A stretch of DNA of 64,000 nucleotides from Microcaldota archaeon (lineage in GTDB: Archaea; Micrarchaeota; Micrarchaeia; Norongarragalinales; UBA97). The DNA lies in contig JACQBR010000011.1 of NCBI GenBank assembly GCA_016194335.1, positions 62,001 through 126,000 of the forward strand, in the 5' to 3' direction. Of the stretch, positions 1 through 11,240 are shown piece by piece. How positions within the stretch are numbered: the first letter of the stretch is position 1; the number at the start of each line of letters is the position of its first letter. The notes under the pieces are model-generated. The model was given only the letters and a program-made list of their open reading frames with translations, was not told where the DNA came from and made no database searches. Both the position numbers and the translations under genes were made by a program.

Positions 1-17
1 TGAAGGGAAGCGTGGAA

Positions 18-1289
18 ATGGACGAAGCAAGAATGACGCCCTCCCCAAGCACCGACGTCGCGGAAATACACGCTGCGCCCTCATTCTCGAAGGAAGAGCT
101 GGAGCGGCTCGAACAGGTGGAGGGCAAGCTTGACGACCTCAAGGTGCTCGAAAGGAAAATCGAGGTGATGGAAAAGGAGTCCAAAAGCCACGATGAAGTC
201 GAGCTTGAGGCGGTGAACCGGAAGCTTGCGGAGATTGAGGAGAAGATTCTTGAAATCACCACCGACGAGTCGGGCCACGAGACGCTGGACAAGGCAAAGC
301 AGGCCTACGAGCAACTGAGGGAGATTGAAGGGCGGCTCAACGGGCTTGAGGAAAGGTCGGCCGAACGCGAGGAGGCGATGGAACCCACCATCCGGCAGTA
401 CGACGAGATGGTGAGGGAAATGCGCCAAAAGTCCCAAGAACTCCAGAAGGCCAGCGACGGCATGCCCGTCACGTCCGCAACGATGGGCGAGACGGTATCG
501 AAGCTGGAGGAAAAACTCAAGGAAATGGAAGGCAGGTTCGAAAGCCAGTTCCTCTCCATTGACGAGAAGGCAGGCAAGGCGCTCAAAAGCGCCCAGAAGG
601 GCGTGAGGCGCGTGGAGAGGAAGGCGAAGACGGCCCTTGCCCGCGCCGAAGAGAAGGCGCTCAAAGAGGCGCGAAGGGCCAGGATTGAAGCCAAGCGAAT
701 GGCGAAACGGAAGGCGGAAGACGAAAGGAAGCTTGCAAACAAGGTCAAGAGGGAAGCCCGCAAGATTGCAATGAGGACAACCGAAGAAGCCAAGCTCGAG
801 GCGAGGAAGGCAGGACGGGAAGCCCGCAAGATTGCAATCAGGTCAACCGAAGAAGCCAAGCTCGAGGCGGGCAAGGCAAAGCGCGCGGCGAGAAGGGCGG
901 CTGCCAAGACCACCCTCGCGGAGGAAGAGGCGCGCAAGGCAAGCGCCTCCGCAAGAAAAACCGCCCGCAGCATCAACACCAAAATCAGCGTTGCGGTGAA
1001 GGAAAGCATGCCGGCAAAAAAGGGAAAGAACGGAATGGCGAAGAAAGCGACTTCGGGAAAAGGCAAGGCCGCCGGGAAAAGCGGGAAGCGCCCGAGCAAA
1101 GCCAGGAAGCCCACCGTGAAGAGAACCGCCAAAACCGCCCTCACCGCTGGCAAGCCCGCAAAAACCAAGAGGGCCAAAGTCTCATTCACGCGCGAAGGGA
1201 GAAAGCCGGCCAAGGCGCAAACGGCGGGGCAGACCACCGTCACGGTTGAAAGCAGCAACGCCGAACGGCCCAAGATTACGGTGGGCTAA
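18..1289 (+). CDS. Coiled-coil protein with lysine/alanine-rich histone H1-like tail
   Basis: The protein (about 423 aa) is not assigned to a named family. The N-terminal two thirds is charged, heptad-rich coiled coil (about residues 25-200). It is followed by a basic helical stretch (about 195-310) with two near-identical 22-residue units, REARKIAMRTTEEAKLEA and REARKIAIRSTEEAKLEA, encoded by a 66-bp tandem duplication. The last 100 residues are rich in Lys, Ala, Gly, Ser and Pro, like histone H1-type or bacterial HC1-like DNA-binding tails. There is no signal peptide or membrane segment. The ATG at 18 is preferred over the GTG at 12 because AGGGA lies 9 nt upstream of it. A role in nucleoid organisation is an inference from composition only. 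Confidence 0.7.
   Translation: MDEARMTPSPSTDVAEIHAAPSFSKEELERLEQVEGKLDDLKVLERKIEVMEKESKSHDEVELEAVNRKLAEIEEKILEITTDESGHETLDKAKQAYEQLREIEGRLNGLEERSAEREEAMEPTIRQYDEMVREMRQKSQELQKASDGMPVTSATMGETVSKLEEKLKEMEGRFESQFLSIDEKAGKALKSAQKGVRRVERKAKTALARAEEKALKEARRARIEAKRMAKRKAEDERKLANKVKREARKIAMRTTEEAKLEARKAGREARKIAIRSTEEAKLEAGKAKRAARRAAAKTTLAEEEARKASASARKTARSINTKISVAVKESMPAKKGKNGMAKKATSGKGKAAGKSGKRPSKARKPTVKRTAKTALTAGKPAKTKRAKVSFTREGRKPAKAQTAGQTTVTVESSNAERPKITVG
751..882 (+). repeat. 66-bp tandem duplication inside the coiled-coil gene
   Basis: The sequence from 751 recurs from 817 with few differences (for example ATGAGGACAACC against ATCAGGTCAACC). The 66-bp period gives a 22-residue, two-hendecad protein repeat and keeps the frame. 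Confidence 0.75.
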
Positions 1290-1330
1290 ATTACGCAAGG
1301 CACGCCGGGGGAAATGAGAAACGGGCATTG

Positions 1331-1340
1331 GTTTTAAAGC
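1331..1340 (+). promoter_or_regulatory. TATA-like box before the DUF2207 gene
   Basis: GTTTTAAAGC lies about 25-32 nt before the GTG at 1363, the spacing expected for an archaeal TATA box driving a leaderless mRNA. Confidence 0.4.
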
Positions 1341-1362
1341 CAAGCCCGAACATAATTGGCGA

Positions 1363-3273
1363 GTGGAGAAACTCCGGCCGCGCATCTTTTTCTTTCTGCT
1401 TCTTTCCCTGCTCCTGCCGACAATAGCCTTCAACGGCGCGAAGAGCTTCTACTTCCCCCACGCGCAGGTTTCATACGGCGTTTCGGAAGACGGGAGCGTG
1501 AACGCGTCGGAAGAGCTCACGTTCAGCTTCTCCGGCGCCTACTCGTTTGCCTACAGGGATTTTCCGCAAGGGCAGTGGAATTACGAGAGGATAAGGGTTT
1601 TTGAGAAAACTGCGGCAGGGCTTGAGGAAAAGCAGGCTTACACCTCCTACTCGGGAAACAACCTGCGGGCGCAGTGGAATTACGGCGCTGAAAACGAGCA
1701 GCGGACGTTTGTCATCACCTACCTTGTCAAAAACGCAATCACCTCTTACGACGACGCCTACGACTTCTATTGGAAAGTTTGGGGGGAGCAGTGGGACGCG
1801 CGCGTCTCGCGGCTTGACGCCACGGTGAAATTCCCCAAGCCACTCCACTCGGGTGCAAAGGTGTGGCTGCACCCCGCGCTTGACGCGCATTACGACTTGA
1901 ATGGCGACACCCTGTCCATAAGCGCAAACAACATCCCTCCAAGGACTTTCCTTGAATTCCGAATCCTCTTCAACAAGGAGGCGCTTGTAGGCGGCGCGAT
2001 GAGGGTGGTTGCGGGAAAGGGGTATGACAAGGTCGTGGGCGAAGAGAACCTCAACTCCCTGCTCTACGGACCGCTTGCATATTCGTGGCTCTGGCCCATT
2101 TTCGTCCTTCTCGCCCTGTGCGGCGCCTACTACCTCCTTTACGACAGGTATGGCCGGGAGCCTCTTGAGGAAAGGCATGGCCTTATGGTGCGCGACATTC
2201 CCTACGACGACAAGCCTTGGGAAGTTGAATTCATCACCACGCAGGAAGTGACGGTGAACAGCATGACTGCGACGCTTCTGGACCTCGCGCAGAGAGGGCA
2301 TCTTAAGATAGAGAAGGCCGAGCCGATTGGAATCATATTCAAAAAGGACGATTACCTGCTCACGCGCACCCGCGGCAGGGACGCGCTCTCTCCCATTGAA
2401 TCTTGGCTTTTGGATGCCGTGTTCCAGAATTACGGGATCACGGGCTGGATCTTCAGGAAAGAAATCCCGTGCGACTCCATCAAGCTTTCCGAAGTGTCGC
2501 AAGTCCACCGTTATGATTCGGTCCCAATGAGCGCGGAGTGGGCGGACAAGGCGAAAAAGGAGATTGAAAACGGGTCGGAAAAGGGATTTCTTGAATTCAA
2601 GGGCAAGGTAATGTTCAACCAGTTATTGCTCGTCTTGGGAATTCTCACCCTACCGCTTGCGCACCTCTCGCCATTAAATCTGGACTTATGGCCGCTGCTT
2701 GGGCCTCTTGCAGCCATTTATGTGCTGGCATTCCTTTTCATCCCCTGGCTCCGCCAACGCCCGAACCGTTCAAACTGGCTTTTCAACATGCTCTTATCAA
2801 CGCTTTTGCTCGCGGGAATTGCCAAGGGCTCCCCCCTGGCCGTTAATTCTTCAATGCTCGCGGCCATCCTCATAATTCTGCTTTTCAAAGCGGTTGATTC
2901 GCACTTCAAGTTCACCCTCACGCGATTCAGCGAGGCGGGGCAGGAGCGCTACGAGGCGTGGACGGGGCTGAAAAGGTTCCTCGACACCATGGGGCAGTTC
3001 AGGGAGAAGCTGCCGACCGAGATAGTCATCTGGGAGAAATACCTCGTGTTTGCCACGGTGTTCGGCAACGCCGAGAAGGTTCAGAGGCAGATGGCCGCCC
3101 TAAACGTCGTTCCCCAAAACTACTCGGGATTCGCGGCTGTTGCAGTGTCATCCTCGAGCTTCTCCTCCTCATTCTCATCCGGCTTCTCCTCCGCGGCAAG
3201 CGCGTCGGCGTCTGGCGGAAGCGGCGGGGGTGGAGGCGGGGGCGGCGGAGGCGGAGGGGGCGGCGCGGGATGA
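1363..3273 (+). CDS. DUF2207 (YciQ-like) membrane protein with poly-glycine C-terminus
   Basis: This 636-aa protein matches the DUF2207 layout. It has a signal peptide (about residues 1-22), an extracellular beta-rich domain to about 225, one membrane helix near 236-258 (SWLWPIFVLLALCGAYYLL), a cytosolic middle region, and two to three helices between about 420 and 510. It ends in a Ser/Ala-rich stretch and a run of 15 or more glycines, a common ending in this family. The function of DUF2207 proteins is unknown. They often occur near LemA-type proteins, and two LemA-like proteins are encoded at 14.4-20 kb. The start is GTG at 1363 with a TATA-like box about 28 nt upstream. Confidence 0.8.
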   Translation: MEKLRPRIFFFLLLSLLLPTIAFNGAKSFYFPHAQVSYGVSEDGSVNASEELTFSFSGAYSFAYRDFPQGQWNYERIRVFEKTAAGLEEKQAYTSYSGNNLRAQWNYGAENEQRTFVITYLVKNAITSYDDAYDFYWKVWGEQWDARVSRLDATVKFPKPLHSGAKVWLHPALDAHYDLNGDTLSISANNIPPRTFLEFRILFNKEALVGGAMRVVAGKGYDKVVGEENLNSLLYGPLAYSWLWPIFVLLALCGAYYLLYDRYGREPLEERHGLMVRDIPYDDKPWEVEFITTQEVTVNSMTATLLDLAQRGHLKIEKAEPIGIIFKKDDYLLTRTRGRDALSPIESWLLDAVFQNYGITGWIFRKEIPCDSIKLSEVSQVHRYDSVPMSAEWADKAKKEIENGSEKGFLEFKGKVMFNQLLLVLGILTLPLAHLSPLNLDLWPLLGPLAAIYVLAFLFIPWLRQRPNRSNWLFNMLLSTLLLAGIAKGSPLAVNSSMLAAILIILLFKAVDSHFKFTLTRFSEAGQERYEAWTGLKRFLDTMGQFREKLPTEIVIWEKYLVFATVFGNAEKVQRQMAALNVVPQNYSGFAAVAVSSSSFSSSFSSGFSSAASASASGGSGGGGGGGGGGGGGGAG

Positions 3274-3335
3274 GTTGTAGTGCCTAACAAACGGAAACGG
3301 CAGCCTCAACCCCCCCAAGGCTTCAAGAAGCAAAA

Positions 3336-4160
3336 TCACGCCAGTTTGAGTCCTTCCTCCTCGATGATTGCCTTCATCCTCGCGCAATCGTCCTCGAGCA
3401 GGGGCGACTCGCAGATGAGGTGGACCGAGTCGAATTTCGAGCTTCGTTTTTTCAGCTCGGCCGCGAGGGGGGCAAAGGGCGGCTTGTTCTCGGAGATTGG
3501 AAGGTGGTTAAGCTCGCCTTTCTCGCTGAAGTTGATTGAGGAGAAATGCGCGGAGAGCGATGTGTAGCCGTAGGAAAGGAATTCGTCAAGCACCGCGCCG
3601 AAATCAATCCGTCCGTTGTTGCGCGCGTAGATGTGGGCGAAGTCGACAACTGGAACGACATTCTTCCTCCCCACGCGACTGCACGTTTCCAAAATTTCAG
3701 CAAGGCTGCCGAATGCCGAGTGCTTTCCCGTCGTCTCAAGCCCGAGCACGACCCGCGGGTAGGCAGCGGAAAACTCGAAGCAGGCGTCCACCACGGCCTG
3801 CATGCACTCCGATTCGGGGCGCTTTTGGAAAAAGCCGGGATGCACCACAACGGGGCCTTCCGCCTGCAGGGCTTCGGCGCGGTCAAGCGAGTCGGCAATG
3901 CGCTTTTTGGACGCCGCGAGCTTTTCCTTCTCCTGCGAGCAAAGGTTGATGAAGTAAGGAGCGTGGATCGAGAGGCGAATCTTGCGTTCCGCCGCCTGCC
4001 TGCCAACCTCGACGGCCGCGTCGCGCTTGAGGTAGACCTGCTGGACGAACTCCAGCTCCTGGGCGTTGAGCCCCAGCTCGTTGAGCCGCATGAAGCTGCC
4101 GAGCGCGCCCCCTTCCTTTGCGCTGGCACAATAACCCGCAGGCCCGAGGTAGAGTTTCAA
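3336..4160 (-). CDS. nfo: Endonuclease IV-family (AP endonuclease family 2) TIM-barrel protein
   Basis: This protein of about 274 aa fits the Zn-dependent AP endonuclease 2 (endonuclease IV) family, which cleaves the DNA backbone 5' to abasic sites in base excision repair. The usual metal ligands can be followed in order: His in SIHAPYF, His in VVHPGFF, Glu in LGLETTG, Asp and His in VVDFAHI, His in LSAHFSS, His in LNHLPI and Glu in ICESPLL. The Asp of the usual DxH motif is Asn here (LNH). The TTG at 4160 gives MKLYLGPAGYCA, a typical family N-terminus; a GTG at 4172 is the in-frame alternative. The gene follows the P-type ATPase on the same strand after a T-rich gap. A sugar-isomerase-like role cannot be excluded. 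Confidence 0.78.
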   Translation of the reverse strand: MKLYLGPAGYCASAKEGGALGSFMRLNELGLNAQELEFVQQVYLKRDAAVEVGRQAAERKIRLSIHAPYFINLCSQEKEKLAASKKRIADSLDRAEALQAEGPVVVHPGFFQKRPESECMQAVVDACFEFSAAYPRVVLGLETTGKHSAFGSLAEILETCSRVGRKNVVPVVDFAHIYARNNGRIDFGAVLDEFLSYGYTSLSAHFSSINFSEKGELNHLPISENKPPFAPLAAELKKRSSKFDSVHLICESPLLEDDCARMKAIIEEEGLKLA

Positions 4161-4223
4161 AACCAAAAGCACCGAATTGATTTTTTTATTTTTTTAACAA
4201 AATGCAAACGCCCAATCTGCCAT

Positions 4224-7211
<2,988 letters not shown>

Positions 7212-7322
7212 GTTGAATCCTCCCTCCGCCTTGCCTGCCGGAAAAGCCTGTCCCCGAATGCAAAAGGTAGGGAAGGAGGTTAAAAAAACATGCCGCAAAA
7301 CGCGGGTTTTCATTCTTAAGGG

Positions 7323-7330
7323 TATAAATA
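7323..7330 (+). promoter_or_regulatory. TATA box in divergent intergenic region
   Basis: TATAAATA sits between the divergent ATPase and signal-peptide protein genes, 37-44 nt before the ATG at 7367. The reverse strand reads TATTTATA, so it could serve either direction. Confidence 0.5.
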
Positions 7331-7366
7331 GAATGCCAAAGTAATCCAACGAGGGAAACCGAGGGC

Positions 7367-8395
7367 ATGGGCACGATGGGAAAAATTTCGCAAGTATTGG
7401 TTGCGGCAATCCTTCTTGCCAATTTCGCACTTGCCCAGCAGTCGATTGCCATCGTGCCTTCCGGGTTCGAGCAGACCAACGACAACCAGATGACCGCGGT
7501 TTTCCAGCTCACCAACCCCACGCCCAACTCCCATGGGATTTTTTCCGTCACGTTCAACGCCAGGAAGGTGGCGCTTTCACAGCCTGCGGAAGGGTGGAGC
7601 TGCGCCCCGCAGGGGGACAGGACGACCTGCAGCAAGAGCGTGGAGGTGGTGGACCACGCCAAGATGGACGTGAAACTGCATTTCACCGACTATTTCGCAT
7701 CCGAGGCGATGGTGGTGCGCTACGAGGTGCCCGCGGCAAAACTCGCCACCGAAACCACGCTCTACCTCAGCAACAGCCGCAACCCAAGCGACATCACCGC
7801 AAGCACCCTGCAGTTCTCCGCCTTCCTGATGCTCGCCCTCGGCGCGCTCCTCTGGCTGGTGCTCCTCTACAGCGACGAGCTTTCGCGAAGCGGAGGAGTG
7901 CTTGGGTTCGCATCCAACCGCGTCTCGCGCTCGCCAATCTTTCTCAGCGTGATTTCCAACGGCATAATCGCCCTCGGGCTCATGCTCCTCTCCGCCCCGT
8001 CGTTCACCATCACGTCCGCAGTGGTCTTCAGCCTCGCGTTTGCCCTCGGCTTCCTGCTGCTCTACCATCTCAAGCAGGGCAACGAGGGAAAGCGGCCGCC
8101 TGCGGGGCTCACGCCCGAGCAGATAACGGAGGAAAAAAGGAAGATAACGGAGCTGATCCGAACTGCGAAAATCAAGTTCATGAAAAAGGAAATTGACGAG
8201 ACGACCTTCCGCAAAATCACCGGGGACCTCGAGCTTGAAATGGTGAAGCTCGAGGCGAAGGAAAAGGACTTGGCGGGAACGCAGCCCGGCCAAACTTACG
8301 GCGCGCCTTCCCCTCCGGCACAAAAGCCCCAACCAGGCGTCACGCTCTCGCGGCTCAAGACGGCGGAACTCCCCCCGTGGGAAGAGGAAGAGTGA
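7367..8395 (+). CDS. Exported membrane protein with cytosolic helical tail ending in LPPWEEEE
   Basis: This 342-aa protein is not assigned to a named family. It has a signal peptide (about residues 1-23, ending FALAQ), an extracytoplasmic beta-sandwich-like domain (25-140), and a membrane helix near 145-165. Two more helices follow (about 190-225). The cytosolic segment contains EQITEEKRKITELIRTAK and further charged helices, resembling SHOCT/coiled-coil tails. The last residues, ELPPWEEEE, contain a PPW motif also seen in the tails of the two LemA-like proteins downstream. ATG 7376 is an alternative start with GAGGG 10 nt upstream. It is divergent from the P-type ATPase. Confidence 0.75.
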   Translation: MGTMGKISQVLVAAILLANFALAQQSIAIVPSGFEQTNDNQMTAVFQLTNPTPNSHGIFSVTFNARKVALSQPAEGWSCAPQGDRTTCSKSVEVVDHAKMDVKLHFTDYFASEAMVVRYEVPAAKLATETTLYLSNSRNPSDITASTLQFSAFLMLALGALLWLVLLYSDELSRSGGVLGFASNRVSRSPIFLSVISNGIIALGLMLLSAPSFTITSAVVFSLAFALGFLLLYHLKQGNEGKRPPAGLTPEQITEEKRKITELIRTAKIKFMKKEIDETTFRKITGDLELEMVKLEAKEKDLAGTQPGQTYGAPSPPAQKPQPGVTLSRLKTAELPPWEEEE

Positions 8396-8525
8396 GCGAA
8401 ACTGGCGGGAGGCGGGATTCGCGGCCAAACCCGCAAGACGGACAGAATGGCGTTTTGCCAAAAACGCGTGGCAAGCCAACCACCCCATCCACGGACGAAA
8501 ACAAAATGCCCGGCAGGCCCTTAAC

Positions 8526-9296
8526 GTGAGAAAAATGAGGGAACTCATCAAGAAAACCTTGGCGCACGCAGAAATAGCCCGCTCCCCACACAAACTGCTC
8601 ACCCGCATGCAACTGGCAAGCGACAACTTGGCCGAATCACAAGCATTAGATCACGAAGCGATCGCATTCGCAAAAACCCTCGGCATGAGCCAAATCATGA
8701 TACTGCATGGAATGAATTTCCTCACCCCCTCAGGAAAACACGTCGTCGTTATAGGCCCCACGGGCATAGGAAAAACCACGGCGCTGCGGACGCTTGAAAA
8801 ACAAGGCAACGCAACCACCATCGAAGACGGAAAAGTATGCATTGGAATACGAGCAACCCACTCCCTCGCCAGCATCTCACCCGGCATGACCTCCGTACGG
8901 AAGAAAATCACGACAATCGGATCAATCCTCAGGAATATCACCGGATACCGGACCGAGCATTCAAAAAACGCCCGCCCGTGGGGGAAAACCCGGCGAGCAA
9001 CTGACTTGTGGACAAGCCGCGCAGAACGAATTGCGGCAATATACTCAACGCCTAAAAACGAGGAGACCACAGAGCCTCAGATCCTCCCGGTGGACGCTAT
9101 ACTTCTCTTCTCGCACAAACTTAGCCCAACGCACGGGATGCTATACGAAGACAACGGGCCACGCAAGCTGCAAACGCCCGACATACATCGGCTGCATACC
9201 CTATACGGCATCCAAGTGATTGCAGTTGACGCAAAAAACCACTCGGTGCAGGAAATGATCGACATCATCAGGCAACAGGCAGAAACCCCAAAATAA
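8526..9296 (+). CDS. Orphan P-loop NTPase-like protein, lower GC
   Basis: This 256-aa protein is not recognised. Residues about 70-85 contain SGKHVVVIGPTGIGKTT, a canonical Walker A loop after a predicted strand. The following TIEDGKVCIGI is reminiscent of HPr-kinase/PEPCK-like P-loop folds, where a sensor strand follows the P-loop, but this is weak. There is no clear Walker B or AAA sensor. Base composition is near 50% GC, with more AAA and ATA codons than its GC-rich neighbours. It lies beside a repeat element and a toxin-antitoxin operon, so recent acquisition is likely. The start is GTG 8526 or ATG 8535. Confidence 0.6.
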   Translation: MRKMRELIKKTLAHAEIARSPHKLLTRMQLASDNLAESQALDHEAIAFAKTLGMSQIMILHGMNFLTPSGKHVVVIGPTGIGKTTALRTLEKQGNATTIEDGKVCIGIRATHSLASISPGMTSVRKKITTIGSILRNITGYRTEHSKNARPWGKTRRATDLWTSRAERIAAIYSTPKNEETTEPQILPVDAILLFSHKLSPTHGMLYEDNGPRKLQTPDIHRLHTLYGIQVIAVDAKNHSVQEMIDIIRQQAETPK

Positions 9297-9359
9297 GACG
9301 CAGAATCCAAAGCGCTGGTGGCGGTTCTGGAGTCGGGTAAACGCACGGATTCAAATTCA

Positions 9360-9448
9360 TAGCGGATTGCATAAATAATGAAACATTGCCAGCAATCCGC
9401 TAGTTGCAAATCGCACTTCTAAAGTTCCAGAATTAATGCGATTTGCTA
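9360..9448 (-). mobile_element. 87-bp double-hairpin element, copy A (MITE- or PATE-like)
   Basis: The core at 9361-9447 is flanked by TA on both sides. On the minus strand it begins AGCAAATCGCA and ends GCAATCCGCT. It folds as two adjacent hairpins: stem GCAAATCGCA/TGCGATTTGC, then stem TAGCGGATTGC/GCAATCCGCTA. The ends form an imperfect inverted repeat (12 of 16 positions). It is one base different from copy C and one from copy B. No transposase is encoded. Confidence 0.8.
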
Positions 9449-9510
9449 TCACTCGCTGCGAGCAACCGGACACCCGCGCAAGACCCACGGACAAAGAGGC
9501 GGAAAACGCA

Positions 9511-9684
9511 ATGCCCGAAAAACCGGCGGGAAAAATCATTTACTCCCGCAAGACCGGGAGCCTTAAATCGAATACGAAAGGGAATCAGGCGGTTCTCCCG
9601 ATAACACGGGTGAAAAAAGCGGTGAAAACCGCTTTCGACGACGCTGCGCGTCACCTATCTAGCCAGCATGACCCTGCCCGCTGA
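9511..9684 (+). CDS. Possible small basic protein
   Basis: A 57-aa reading frame starts at ATG 9511 with GAGG about 11 nt upstream. It is basic, with a possible amphipathic helix RVKKAVKTAFDDAARHL near the end. I do not recognise it, and it overlaps the hairpin AAAGCGGT/ACCGCTTT. It could be non-coding sequence. Confidence 0.25.
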   Translation: MPEKPAGKIIYSRKTGSLKSNTKGNQAVLPITRVKKAVKTAFDDAARHLSSQHDPAR

Positions 9685-9728
9685 AAACCCTCCAAACGGG
9701 AGCCCCCCCCGCGCATAATAGAAAGGCT

Positions 9729-9753
9729 TATAATAAACAAATTGATTATTATA
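9729..9753 (+). promoter_or_regulatory. Palindromic AbiE promoter/operator
   Basis: Arms TATAATAA (9729-9736) and TTATTATA (9746-9753) form a perfect 8-bp inverted repeat ending 2 nt before the abiEi ATG. The left arm is itself a TATA box at the right distance for transcription to start at the ATG, giving a leaderless mRNA. AbiEi antitoxins are known to repress their own operon through inverted repeats, so this is the likely operator. Confidence 0.6.
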
Positions 9754-9755
9754 GT

Positions 9756-10367
9756 ATGTTTCAAAGTCTTTCGGAAAGAGTGCGCAAAGCCATCGAGATT
9801 GCGCCTTCCGGGATTGCCACGCTTGACGTTTTGGATAGCCTGCACTTGTGCGGCGCCGATACGCTGAAAACGACGCTCAACCGCCTGAACAAGAAGGGCG
9901 CGATTGCCGGCCTCAAGCGCGGCACGTACGCCTCACTGCCCCTCCAGGACGGGTTTGCCGCGGCACAGGCCACGTTCAACGGCTATCTGGGCTTTTCGTC
10001 CGCGCTCTACCTACACAAAATTACGGCAGAGCAGCCTTTCACCATCACCATAGTAACCACTGCGACTTCGGCGAGCAAAACGTTCGGCCAGTACGAATTC
10101 AAGGCCGTTGCGCTCAAGGAAAAGGCAGTCGGCTTCCAGTACGAGGGCGCGCTCGCGGTATCCACGCGCGGCAAGACCCTATTTGATTGCATCTACCTGC
10201 CGCGCTATTCCATTGAGCACGAGAAGCTGGTGGAAGCGTTCGGCAATGCGCGGCTTTCGGAGAATGAATGGAACGGGTTCGACGGTTACGTGAAACGCTT
10301 TGCCACCGGAAAAATGGCCGTACGGATGCGTGAAGCAAAAAGGGAGATTAAGGGGTGGAAAAAATGA
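9756..10367 (+). CDS. abiEi: AbiEi-type antitoxin / transcriptional regulator
   Basis: This 203-aa protein resembles type IV antitoxins of the AbiEi family. An N-terminal winged-helix domain (about residues 5-65; DTLKTTLNRLNKKGAIAGLKRGTY) is followed by the AbiEi C-terminal domain with TRGKTLFDCIYLPRY. These proteins repress the abiE operon and counteract AbiEii without direct binding. The stop codon overlaps the ATG of the next gene (ATGA), as in translationally coupled abiE operons. A palindrome lies directly upstream. Confidence 0.8.
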   Translation: MFQSLSERVRKAIEIAPSGIATLDVLDSLHLCGADTLKTTLNRLNKKGAIAGLKRGTYASLPLQDGFAAAQATFNGYLGFSSALYLHKITAEQPFTITIVTTATSASKTFGQYEFKAVALKEKAVGFQYEGALAVSTRGKTLFDCIYLPRYSIEHEKLVEAFGNARLSENEWNGFDGYVKRFATGKMAVRMREAKREIKGWKK

Positions 10368-11158
10368 ACGTCAACATGGAGGTATGCAGGGTCCTCTCAA
10401 GCCAGTACGGCTTGCCCCTCCAATCCACCATAAAGGAATTCCATGTCCTCGGCGTGGCCCAACAAATATCCATGGCGGCCGCGCCGGAAAAGAATCTGGT
10501 GTTCAAGGGCGGAACCGCGCTGAACAAGGCCTACCTGAAGAAAAACCAGCGGTTCTCCGAAGACCTCGACTTCGACTACGACACGGAAAGCTTGGGCGAA
10601 GTCCGCGATTACTGCAGGAATATCGCCCCAAAAATCCAAGGCTATGAAATAGGCGAATTCCGCCGCGTGAAGGACACGATCCAGTTCTACTGCTTGTTTG
10701 ACTCCCCGCTCGGGACGCGCGACCACGTGCGCGTGGACATTGCCGCAAAACGCGTCATTACGAGCAAACCGGTCGAAGTCAGGCCGGTTGCGTCGGAATT
10801 CACCCAACAATCCTCTGCGGGACTCCAAGTCTACGCGCTCGATGACCTCGTCGCGCGAAAACTGCATGCCCTGCGCACGAGGACGGAAGGAAAAGACTTG
10901 TTCGACGCATACCACGCACTGCCATTGTGCAAATCCATTGGCAAGGCCGTCCAGTGCATGCTGAAATCCGAAGGCGAAAAGGAAACGCCGCGGGAATTCC
11001 TTGAGAAAACCGCGGAATTGGTCAGGCGGTCAGACGCGAGGAAGCTCATGAGGCTCACAAACCCGTTCATTCCCACGCCGTACCGCCCACGGGACTGGAA
11101 ACAATTCCGAGATGACCTTGTTATCACCCTCGAACAGCGGGCAAAAGAAAGCCCGTGA
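10364..11158 (+). CDS. abiEii: AbiEii/AbiGii-family nucleotidyltransferase toxin
   Basis: This protein of about 264 aa carries the nucleotidyltransferase signature of AbiEii toxins, LVFKGGTALNKAY then RFSEDLDFDY: GG-[ST], then two Asp residues. It also has VDIA and the later ARKLHAL region. Characterised family members block growth by NTP transfer to tRNA, and the pair can act in phage abortive infection. ATG 10364 overlaps the AbiEi stop by 4 nt, the expected coupling; a GTG at 10355 is less likely. The operon lies beside a repeat element and an orphan P-loop gene, consistent with a small accessory island. Confidence 0.85.
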   Translation: MNVNMEVCRVLSSQYGLPLQSTIKEFHVLGVAQQISMAAAPEKNLVFKGGTALNKAYLKKNQRFSEDLDFDYDTESLGEVRDYCRNIAPKIQGYEIGEFRRVKDTIQFYCLFDSPLGTRDHVRVDIAAKRVITSKPVEVRPVASEFTQQSSAGLQVYALDDLVARKLHALRTRTEGKDLFDAYHALPLCKSIGKAVQCMLKSEGEKETPREFLEKTAELVRRSDARKLMRLTNPFIPTPYRPRDWKQFRDDLVITLEQRAKESP

Positions 11159-11240
11159 AGATTTTTGCGGTAAATCCGCTTTCGAGAGGGTGGGGGCGGC
11201 GGTCGCGGCGCCTGCTCCACCGTCACGCCTTTCTCCACTG

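Larger units (their letters stand above)
9297..9755. other. Long intergenic region between the P-loop gene and the AbiE operon
   Basis: This 459-bp stretch holds the double-hairpin repeat element (copy A, 9360-9448), a short possible ORF, the inverted repeat AAAGCGGT/ACCGCTTT at about 9616-9636, and the AbiE promoter at its end. I see no RNA gene in it. Confidence 0.6.

Noticed and set aside
305-1273. 322-residue minus-strand frame
   Set aside because: Antisense of the Lys/Ala-rich coiled-coil gene; composition (Leu/Ala/Ser/Phe) is the mirror of Lys/Glu codons.
3280-3567. 95-residue plus-strand frame after the DUF2207 gene
   Set aside because: It overlaps the endonuclease IV-like gene in antisense and has no recognisable content. 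Only its repeated 12-mer start was kept as an observation.
7212-7430. 73-residue N-terminal extension of the P-type ATPase
   Set aside because: It would run through the divergent promoter and into the neighbouring gene, and the TTG at 7211 has a strong Shine-Dalgarno sequence.
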